6,057 bases of DNA from DAONLM01 sp035406685 (GTDB lineage Bacteria; Spirochaetota; GWE2-31-10; MWDO01). Under the pieces are notes generated by a model that saw nothing but the letters and a program-made list of their open reading frames with translations, was not told the DNA's origin and did not search any database. Where the stretch lies: contig DAONLM010000182.1 of NCBI GenBank assembly GCA_035406685.1, positions 1 through 6,057 on the forward strand, read 5' to 3'. Made by a program: the position numbers and the translations under genes. Of the stretch, positions 1 to 5,833 are shown in pieces; position 1 is the first letter of the stretch, and each line of letters opens with the position of its first letter.

Positions 1-160
1 ACTATATTTAAACCTTTTGCTTATAATTTTGCAACAAATATTTTTCGACCAAGGGAATTTTTCTTTTTATATGAGAAATTTCTGTACGATAGTTTAATTT
101 TTTGACAAAACAAAATTCTTTTAGTTTAAATAAAGAGTATATTAAAATATAATAAAAATC
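1..160. other. 3' flank of the pump operon; no confident gene
   Basis: This AT-rich stretch lies downstream of the permease stop codon. On the plus strand, frame 1 stays open from the window edge to a TGA at 103-105 (34 codons, reading ...KPFAYNFATNIF... and ending ...YDSLIF). It could be the C-terminus of a convergent gene. Plus frame 2 is also open for about 31 codons and two minus frames for over 20, so openness does not discriminate here. There is no ATG on the minus strand within the stretch, so no downstream operon member starts here from ATG. A weak imperfect stem (108-115 with 119-127, one bulged A) lies between the possible convergent stop and the permease stop, but no T-run follows it on either strand, so I do not call a terminator. 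Confidence 0.4.
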
Positions 161-3100
161 TCAACCTCTATTAAACATTTTGACTGGCAAAAAATTTAAA
201 ACAGCAGGTATAACAATAAGAGTAAAAATAGTTGAAAAAAGAAGTCCACCTGTTACAGAAATGCCGAGAGGCTGAACTACATTTGTGCCGTCGCCTATTG
301 CAAAAGCAATTGGAAGCATTCCAAATATTGTTGTTAAAGATGTTAGTAGAATAGGAGTAAATCTTAACTTACAAATATTTATAATTGTTTCAGTCTTATT
401 TGTATTCTCTTTAATATGTTGAATATAAAAATCTATTATTATAATAGAGTTATTAACTGAAATCCCACATAATAATATCGTGCCAAGTAAAGAATTTAAA
501 GATACAGTGGATTTAAAAATAAAGAGAGAAGATATTACTCCGATGAATCCTAAGGGTATGGCAAGTAAAATTATAAATGGTATTCTCAAAGAATTAAATT
601 GAATACCAAGAACAAGATATATTAAAAATATACTTGTGATCAGAGCTATAAAAAGAGACATAATATTTCTATTAATCTCTTTATCTGTATCCATAAATGT
701 TATACTATATCCAGATGGAATATTCAACTCTTTTTTTAATAATTCTTTTATACTTGACTCTAATTTCTTCTTCATTGATTGATGAGTATCTCTTTTCATA
801 AATGCAAAAATATTAAAAGTTTCGACTCCATTATCATTTCTTATCTGACTTATACCTTTTGTTTTTTCGTAATTAAAAAAATGTCCTAATGGTATAGAAT
901 AATCTTCATAAGTCAATTGATATTTCATAATATCTTCAATTGATGAGACAAAGTTATCCGGGTAATTTATAGCAATATTAATTTCTTTCTCATTCTCTTT
1001 TATCTTTATGACATTTGTCCCATTTAATAAGATTCTTATAATAGAAGTTAACTTATTTATTGAATACTGATTAAAATTTCTTAATACCTCTTTTCTAGGT
1101 ATTAGATTAATTTCATCACTTCTTATGGTATTTGGGGATGTAAAACTATTTCTATAAAGATCACTCTTATTTATAATATCCTGAATTCTATCCACAATAG
1201 AAAGAATTATATTTTTATCAGGCCCTGATACTCTAATATGTAATCCATAAGTCATTGGTAGTGGAAGAGCAGAAGGATCCCATGAAGATATTTCAAATGT
1301 CCATTCTTCATTGTTTTGCAAATTATCTTTTAAATCCTCTATTGCAATTTCTGCTACTTTACTATTTTTTAAGTTAATAAGCATTGAGCCCCTGTCATTT
1401 CTAAAAATATTTACAAATCTACTCTCCAACCTATTTCCAAGAATTTTGACAATCTTTAACTCTATCTCTTGAAATTTTTCCAGTAAAATTTCTTTATCAT
1501 TTGTTTCTGAATTTGTAAAAATTATCTGAACTATATTACTCTTTGGCATTGCTATTATCTCTTTTTTTATTAAAGGAAAGATAAATAATAAAAGAATAAT
1601 TAATATTATAAAAAGAGAAGATATCAAAACAATAGAGACTATTTTCTTGTATAAAATCTTTCTTAATATCTTTTCATAAATATTTATTAAAAAAGATAAA
1701 ACTCTATTTGAAAAATTTTCAAAAATATTTTTTTTCTCTTTTTCTACTGGATAATTTCTAAAAAGATAATAAGCAATGACTGGAACCACCAATAAACTAA
1801 CAATCATAGAAACAGTAAGAGTAAATATTACCACCTTTGATAAATCCCCTAATATTGCATTTGTGAGTTTTGCAGTCCATTGTAAAGGGAAAAACACACA
1901 AATACTCGTTATAGTAGATGCAATTATAGCATTTCTTACTTCTTTTATAGAATTTATTATATTATCAATGAGATTAATATTCTTATACATCAATCTATGT
2001 CTATGGATGTTTTCCATAGCAACAATAGAAGAATCAACTATCATCCCAACAGAAAGAGTCATGCCACTCAATGATATAAGATTCAAAGAGAGATTAAAAA
2101 TTTTCATTAAGATAAAGGTCAATATAATTGATAATGGTATAGAAATAGAGATAATTAGAATATTTCTTATTTCTCCCAAAAAAAATATAATTACTATTAT
2201 GGCAAGAATACCACCAACTATTGCCGCATTTATTACGTTATTAATTGCTTTTGTTATAAATGATGATGGATCAACAAGAATATGAAATTTTATATGTTGC
2301 GGTAGATTATTTTTTTCGAGATTTATTATATTCTTTATATCAGTAGACATCCTGTTTAAGTTTCCATCTTCCTTAGGAGTTGCAAAAATTAAAATTGATC
2401 TATCACCATTTACTGTATATAGACTTTTAGGTAACCCATAGAATACAGATATGTCTGCAATATCCTTTAAATATATTATCTTATTACCTTTTATTGTTAT
2501 AGGAATATTCTCAATATCAAATGGGCTATTAATTCCAGATTTTATTCGTAAATTATAGATATTTTTATTTTCTCTGAATGATCCCATTGAGATATTCTTG
2601 TAATTATTTTTTATATAGTTTGCCACTTCATCTGGTGTAAGACCATACGATAAGAGAGAAAGTGGTTTTAATGTGATTTTAGTATTCAATTCTTGAATAG
2701 CAACAATTTCCACAGTTTCAGCATCATTTACATTAGAAAATTTATTTTTAAATAGATTATAAATAGTATTGTATAGATCTTTTTGAGGAAGTTCTGTTGA
2801 AGTAATTGCAATAGCCATAAATCCAGTGTTAGATCCCCAATAAGATACAGAATAATCCTGAGATTCTTCTGGGAGTAAATTTTTTATTGTATCAATATTC
2901 TTTTCAACTAAATTCTTCGCATCTTCAAAACCTATATCCCAATTAAATTCAATTTGAAATCGTGATCTCCCAGAGGAGTAAGTAGAGACTATATTTTCAA
3001 CATATTCAATACTATTTAATTTATTCTCAATTATATCTCTATATTCATTATAAAAATCTTCTGCTGTCCAGCTTTGATGTCTTATGTCTAAAACAACAAC

Positions 3101-3223
3101 TGGTTTTCTCATATTTGGATATAACTTTACTGGCAGTTGAAATACAAAATATAGTCCAGCAATAATTAATGGTAAAATCACCAATAAGATTATTCTTCTT
3201 CGGTTTAAAAGAAACTTCAACAT
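161..3223 (-). CDS. RND-family efflux permease (AcrB/HAE1-like), inner-membrane pump subunit
   Basis: A 1020-residue protein, close to the roughly 1050 residues usual for AcrB-type pumps, which export small molecules using the proton gradient. The RND plan is complete: TM1 at about 11-29, a first periplasmic porter loop (about 30-328), TM2-TM6 (about 329-488), TM7 (about 529-550), a second loop (about 551-853), and TM8-TM12 (about 854-1012). Signature stretches are LPVKLYPN (30-37), GMIVDSSIVAMENI (393-406), GISVNNSIIIIDF (920-932), TPILLTSLTTIFGMLP (956-971) and the closing GGLLFSTIFTLIVIPAV. D397 matches AcrB D407, R954 matches R971 and T961 matches T978. S398 and N924 replace AcrB D408 and K940. 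The ATG overlaps the adaptor stop as TAATG, and GGAGG lies 9 bases upstream, which fixes the start. No heavy-metal (CusA-type) methionine signature was recognised, so a drug, lipid or other small-molecule exporter is likelier. The substrate is unknown. Confidence 0.97.
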   Translation of the reverse strand: MLKFLLNRRRIILLVILPLIIAGLYFVFQLPVKLYPNMRKPVVVLDIRHQSWTAEDFYNEYRDIIENKLNSIEYVENIVSTYSSGRSRFQIEFNWDIGFEDAKNLVEKNIDTIKNLLPEESQDYSVSYWGSNTGFMAIAITSTELPQKDLYNTIYNLFKNKFSNVNDAETVEIVAIQELNTKITLKPLSLLSYGLTPDEVANYIKNNYKNISMGSFRENKNIYNLRIKSGINSPFDIENIPITIKGNKIIYLKDIADISVFYGLPKSLYTVNGDRSILIFATPKEDGNLNRMSTDIKNIINLEKNNLPQHIKFHILVDPSSFITKAINNVINAAIVGGILAIIVIIFFLGEIRNILIISISIPLSIILTFILMKIFNLSLNLISLSGMTLSVGMIVDSSIVAMENIHRHRLMYKNINLIDNIINSIKEVRNAIIASTITSICVFFPLQWTAKLTNAILGDLSKVVIFTLTVSMIVSLLVVPVIAYYLFRNYPVEKEKKNIFENFSNRVLSFLINIYEKILRKILYKKIVSIVLISSLFIILIILLLFIFPLIKKEIIAMPKSNIVQIIFTNSETNDKEILLEKFQEIELKIVKILGNRLESRFVNIFRNDRGSMLINLKNSKVAEIAIEDLKDNLQNNEEWTFEISSWDPSALPLPMTYGLHIRVSGPDKNIILSIVDRIQDIINKSDLYRNSFTSPNTIRSDEINLIPRKEVLRNFNQYSINKLTSIIRILLNGTNVIKIKENEKEINIAINYPDNFVSSIEDIMKYQLTYEDYSIPLGHFFNYEKTKGISQIRNDNGVETFNIFAFMKRDTHQSMKKKLESSIKELLKKELNIPSGYSITFMDTDKEINRNIMSLFIALITSIFLIYLVLGIQFNSLRIPFIILLAIPLGFIGVISSLFIFKSTVSLNSLLGTILLCGISVNNSIIIIDFYIQHIKENTNKTETIINICKLRFTPILLTSLTTIFGMLPIAFAIGDGTNVVQPLGISVTGGLLFSTIFTLIVIPAVLNFLPVKMFNRG

Positions 3224-4119
3224 TATCTTCTTCCTCCAAATGGATTGTTTCCACCAAATCCGCCTCTCTCTTCCCTTTTTAAATTGCTTTTAATTTTGTC
3301 TTCAATTTTTACCTTAACAGCATCGCCCTCATATAATACTTTGTTATATTTGGTAATAATTAAATCATTTTCATTTAATCCTTTTTCTATTACTACCTGT
3401 TTATCATATCTTTTGCCTATCACGACTTCCTGAAAAATAACCTTGTTATCTTTTACAATATAGACAAGATTTTTACCATACCTTTGAACTATTAGGTCGA
3501 TTGGTAATAAAAAACCGGTATAATTATCTACTCTTAACTCTATTTCTACAAACTTACCAGGAAAAATTTCTTTTGCTGGGAAAAATTCAATTGAAACTTT
3601 AAAAAGCCCGGTATTATTTTCAGAAATAAGGCCTATTGATTTTACTATACCTTGAATGTCTGTCCCTTTAATAAATGCTATATCTCCTCTCTTTAACTTA
3701 ACTATATCATTGTCACTCACAAGAAGATCTATTCTATATTTACTAATATCTGCTATCTGTAAAAGTTCGCTTCTATCAAAGACCTCATTTTTTGAAGCTA
3801 CATTTATTTTTGAAATAACCCCATTAATTGGAGAGTATACAATTGTGGGTAAGTAATCTTCACTCGCTGTTTTTCGTATAATGGAAAGTAATTTATCACC
3901 AATTTTTACCTTATCTTGCTCAACAACATATACATCCCTAATTATACCATTCAATGGAGAATAAATAGTGATAATAGAATTTGGCAAAATCCTTCCACCA
4001 TAATAAATTTTCTCATATACAGATTCTCTTTTTAACTCAAAAACAACCACTTCTTTATCCGTAGAAAATATGTTATAGAGAAAAAATATATTAAAAAATA
4101 AAAATATAAAATATTTCAT
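3223..4119 (-). CDS. RND periplasmic adaptor (membrane fusion protein) lacking the alpha-hairpin
   Basis: A 298-residue adaptor that should link the RND permease to an outer-membrane channel. Residues 1-19 form a hydrophobic signal or anchor segment (MKYFIFLFF...) with no lipobox cysteine. The two lipoyl half-motifs are plain: YSPLNGII (53-60) and YSPINGVI (95-102). Only about 11 residues (80-90) separate the end of the first half from the second, whereas AcrA-type adaptors carry a long coiled-coil hairpin there. A beta-barrel follows (about 125-198, with the typical FPGKFVEIEL near 186-195), then a membrane-proximal domain (about 200-275). The tail is rich in Gly, Arg and Asn (REERGGFGG... 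to GGRR). The start is supported by AGGTGG five bases upstream of the ATG. The gene overlaps the permease start by one base, so the two form an operon. The short form resembles the hairpin-less Borrelia adaptor BesA; that comparison is from memory, not from a search. Confidence 0.93.
   Translation of the reverse strand: MKYFIFLFFNIFFLYNIFSTDKEVVVFELKRESVYEKIYYGGRILPNSIITIYSPLNGIIRDVYVVEQDKVKIGDKLLSIIRKTASEDYLPTIVYSPINGVISKINVASKNEVFDRSELLQIADISKYRIDLLVSDNDIVKLKRGDIAFIKGTDIQGIVKSIGLISENNTGLFKVSIEFFPAKEIFPGKFVEIELRVDNYTGFLLPIDLIVQRYGKNLVYIVKDNKVIFQEVVIGKRYDKQVVIEKGLNENDLIITKYNKVLYEGDAVKVKIEDKIKSNLKREERGGFGGNNPFGGRR
3233..3237 (-). promoter_or_regulatory. Permease ribosome binding site inside the adaptor's last codons
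   Basis: On the minus strand the adaptor ends GGA GGA AGA AGA TAA, overlapping the permease ATG as TAATG. GGAGG within the Gly-Gly codons lies nine bases from that ATG. The same bases therefore encode the Gly-Gly-Arg-Arg tail and recruit ribosomes for the permease. This suggests translational coupling that keeps the two pump subunits in proportion. Confidence 0.75.
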
Positions 4120-4124
4120 CTAAT

Positions 4125-4131
4125 CCACCTT
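4125..4131 (-). promoter_or_regulatory. Ribosome binding site of the adaptor
   Basis: The minus strand reads AAGGTGG, then five bases (ATTAG), then the ATG. This is a strong Shine-Dalgarno match at normal spacing. It selects the ATG at 4119 and so includes the hydrophobic signal segment. Confidence 0.8.
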
Positions 4132-4154
4132 AAATGTTATAATTTTTATATAGA

Positions 4155-4263
4155 CCAGATATCCCAGGTTTATGTAAGGGATATCCCCCTTTATCTATTT
4201 TTTATAAAAATTTATAGTTATCTTATCTTAATATCGACAATCTACCATACAGATATCCCCTGT
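4155..4263. repeat. Three copies of GATATCCC, probable operator sites
   Basis: On the plus strand GATATCCC occurs at 4158-4165, 4180-4187 and 4252-4259. Copy 2 is part of a perfect 10-base palindrome, GGGATATCCC (4178-4187). Copies 1 and 3 share a preceding CA. Each copy is followed two to four bases later by TTTAT. Copies 1 and 2 start 22 bases apart, about two helical turns. Because copy 2 is palindromic, copies 1 and 2 also form an inverted repeat (4158-4165 with 4178-4185, 12 bases between). I found no other GATATCCC in the window. The position in front of a pump operon suggests binding sites for a transcription factor; the factor is not encoded here. Confidence 0.5.
4211..4240 (-). promoter_or_regulatory. 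Candidate sigma70-type promoter for the pump operon
   Basis: The minus strand shows TTGTCG (4235-4240, 4 of 6 to the -35 consensus), an 18-base spacer, then TATAAA (4211-4216, 5 of 6 to the -10 consensus). This puts transcription start near 4204 and gives a leader of about 85 bases. An alternative is TTACAT (4172-4177), a 19-base spacer and TATATA (4147-4152), which would place the GATATCCC copies on the core promoter itself. AT-rich DNA produces such matches often, so the choice between them is uncertain. Confidence 0.4.
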
Positions 4264-4283
4264 TTTATCTTAATCTAAAAATA

Positions 4284-4308
4284 AAATTTTTGTTAAACGC
4301 AAAAATTT
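4284..4308 (-). terminator. Weak inverted repeat, possible terminator of the cupin/dehydrogenase unit
   Basis: A perfect 9-base inverted repeat (AAATTTTTG at 4284-4292, CAAAAATTT at 4300-4308) with a 7-base loop begins about 21 bases after the dehydrogenase stop. On the minus strand it is followed by TATTTTTAG, a short T-rich stretch. The stem has only one G-C pair, so it would be a weak intrinsic terminator. Read-through into the pump operon is possible. Confidence 0.35.
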
Positions 4309-4329
4309 CTTTTACATAACAATTTCAGA

Positions 4330-5472
4330 TTATAGCAAATTTTCAATAAATTTTTTTAACTCTTCAGGATTAAAAGATATCGGATTTCCAGACATACTCG
4401 AGCCAGTAGATCTTTCGATAATCTCCTCTGCAAGATTCTTATCAATTTTAAATTCTTTAAAGTCATAAGGGATATTGAGTATTTTATTCAGCTCAAAAAT
4501 TTCATCTATAAATTTCACAATGTTATTTGAACTATCTTTATAATAATAATTGACTATATCAGCATAAATATTTTTATCTCTGTCACTGTTAAATTTTATA
4601 ATATGTGGCAAAAGAATGGCACAGATAAGGCCATGAGGAATATCAAACATTCCACCAATGCCTGAGGCAAAACCATGAACAGCACCAAGTCCAGAGTTAG
4701 CAAGTGTAATACCAGAAGCAATACTTGCTTGAAGCATGTTTTTTCTTGCACCAGTATCTAAAAGGTTAGAGGCAAGAGTTTTTAATGATTTTATAGCAAT
4801 AGGTATAAAATAAAGGGACAAAGACATACAATAATTATTTCTTTTTTTAGTAGTATAAGATTCTATTAATTGACATAAAGCATCCATTCCACCAAAAGCA
4901 GTCTCTTTTTGAGGCAATGATAGAGTTAACATAGGATCAGCAAGTACCATTCTTGCAAGTAATCTACTATCTCTAAAAGATTTTTTATATTTTTTCTTAT
5001 AGGAAGTAATAACAGAATTCTTTGTAACCTCTGCTCCAGAACCAGATGTTGTAGGAACCGCTATCCATGGCACAGGTGTATTTTCTATCTTATAATTTAA
5101 GCCAACATTTTCAAGATAATTCTCAATACCTTTTTTATTTGTGATCAGTGCTGATGCTGCCTTTGCCGTATCAATAACACTTCCGCCACCTATGGCAAGA
5201 ATAAAATCAATGTTATTTTTTTCGCAAAAAGCCACAACACTATCCACAAGGTCTGGATCCGGCTCATTCTTTATTCCCGAATATTCAACAAAATCTATAT
5301 TACTCTTTTTTAATGAATCGATTATAATTTGATATTTATTACTCTTTTTTAAAGAATTTTTCCCATAAATAAAAAGTAATTTTTTGCCATATCCTTTAAT
5401 ATATTCTCCAATTTCAAAAATTCCATTCTCTTTAAAAATAATCAAAGGAGAAAAATTAAGTTCAAAATGCAT
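4330..5472 (-). CDS. Iron-type (group III) alcohol dehydrogenase, Gln-ligand variant
   Basis: A 380-residue cytosolic NAD(P)-dependent oxidoreductase of normal family length, expected to interconvert an alcohol and its aldehyde or ketone. The nucleotide-binding half carries GGGSVIDTAKA (95-105) and VPTTSGSGAE (139-148). The metal-binding half carries GGMDALCQLIESY (194-206), GAVHGFASGIGG (263-274) and PHGLICAILLPH (279-290). Against E. coli FucO (D196, H200, H263, H277), the ligand positions are D197, Q201, H266 and H280; spacing is conserved, with Gln at the second position. FucO H267 corresponds to S270. I recall other family members with DALxQLIE plus VHG motifs, so this looks like a subfamily rather than a decayed gene. 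The substrate and the metal are open. The ATG follows the cupin TAG by three bases, with GGAG (5479-5482) six bases upstream inside the last cupin codons, so the two genes are probably cotranscribed and coupled. Confidence 0.96.
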   Translation of the reverse strand: MHFELNFSPLIIFKENGIFEIGEYIKGYGKKLLFIYGKNSLKKSNKYQIIIDSLKKSNIDFVEYSGIKNEPDPDLVDSVVAFCEKNNIDFILAIGGGSVIDTAKAASALITNKKGIENYLENVGLNYKIENTPVPWIAVPTTSGSGAEVTKNSVITSYKKKYKKSFRDSRLLARMVLADPMLTLSLPQKETAFGGMDALCQLIESYTTKKRNNYCMSLSLYFIPIAIKSLKTLASNLLDTGARKNMLQASIASGITLANSGLGAVHGFASGIGGMFDIPHGLICAILLPHIIKFNSDRDKNIYADIVNYYYKDSSNNIVKFIDEIFELNKILNIPYDFKEFKIDKNLAEEIIERSTGSSMSGNPISFNPEELKKFIENLL

Positions 5473-5475
5473 AGA

Positions 5476-5820
5476 CTACTCCAAAATAATTATAGCAATC
5501 ATTTCAAGATTCTCGTGACCTGTATTTTTTATACTATGCTTTCCACCATTACCTGTTATAACAATATCCCCCCCTTTAATCTCTATATCCTTGCCATTAT
5601 CATTTACAATGCCTTGCCCCTTTAAGATAATATAATATTCAGTCTCTTTTATATGTTCATGCTCACCAATACTTGCCCCTGGTGGAATAACTATCTTTGC
5701 CATAAGCCTTGAATGTAGAAGATATTCCTTAGGCACAAGATGATGAAGTGTAACTTCCCCATCACCACCACGCATATTTTTTTTAATTTCTGTGTTGATC
5801 TTTTCTTTGGTTATAATCAT
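5476..5820 (-). CDS. Small single-domain cupin protein, probable metal binding
   Basis: A 114-residue cytosolic protein with no signal peptide. Cupin motif 1 is complete: G48, five residues, H54-x-H56, four residues, E61, six residues, G68. Motif 2 runs GDIVITGNGGKHSIKN (84-99), giving the fourth ligand H95 and the conserved N99; Gly replaces the usual Pro. The predicted metal site is H54, H56, E61 and H95. The early NMRGGDGEV stretch (15-23) and the overall length resemble the short cupins common in anaerobes and Thermotoga (TM1287-like, solved as a putative oxalate decarboxylase). That similarity is from memory and gives no sure reaction. The start is fixed by AGGAGG (5828-5833) seven bases upstream of the ATG. 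Its pairing with the dehydrogenase suggests action on, or sensing of, a related small molecule. Confidence 0.93.
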   Translation of the reverse strand: MIITKEKINTEIKKNMRGGDGEVTLHHLVPKEYLLHSRLMAKIVIPPGASIGEHEHIKETEYYIILKGQGIVNDNGKDIEIKGGDIVITGNGGKHSIKNTGHENLEMIAIIILE

Positions 5821-5827
5821 ACTTTAG

Positions 5828-5833
5828 CCTCCT
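5828..5833 (-). promoter_or_regulatory. Strong ribosome binding site of the cupin gene
   Basis: A perfect AGGAGG on the minus strand, seven bases before the ATG. It is the best Shine-Dalgarno match in the window and marks the first gene of the cupin/dehydrogenase unit. Confidence 0.85.

Larger units (their letters stand above)
4120..4329. other. Intergenic control region between the dehydrogenase and the pump operon
   Basis: 210 bases with no supportable gene. In minus-strand order the region holds: the weak inverted repeat near the dehydrogenase stop (4284-4308); a first TTATCTTAAT copy (plus strand, 4265-4274); GATATCCC copy 3 (4252-4259); a -35/-10 candidate (4235-4240 and 4211-4216); a second TTATCTTAAT copy (4223-4232) inside the promoter spacer; GATATCCC copy 2 within a perfect GGGATATCCC palindrome (4178-4187); copy 1 (4158-4165); and the adaptor ribosome binding site. 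The runs of C and G stand out against the AT-rich surroundings. Confidence 0.7.

Noticed and set aside
1..105. Possible C-terminus of a convergent plus-strand gene
   Set aside because: Frame 1 is open for 34 codons, but another plus frame and two minus frames are also open for over 20 codons. There is no recognisable motif, so I could not call it.
1776..2285. Long open frame on the plus strand opposite the permease (169 codons)
   Set aside because: It lies wholly antisense to conserved RND transmembrane segments, and its hydrophobic composition mirrors them. I saw no convincing ribosome binding site, and the permease explains the region fully.
3048..3257. Minus-strand open frame spanning the adaptor-permease junction
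   Set aside because: It is an alternative frame across the end of the adaptor and the start of the permease, both of which are strongly supported by family motifs and ribosome binding sites.
3245..3856. Short plus-strand open frames opposite the adaptor
   Set aside because: They are antisense to conserved lipoyl and beta-barrel coding sequence and have no recognisable protein character.
5141..5332. Plus-strand open frame opposite the dehydrogenase
   Set aside because: It is a shadow of the nucleotide-binding region, including the GGGSVID codons.
5561..5580. Run resembling the GATATCCC motif (ATATCCCC followed by CTTTAAT)
   Set aside because: It lies inside the cupin coding sequence, where it encodes the conserved KGGDIVI segment, and it lacks the leading G of the motif.
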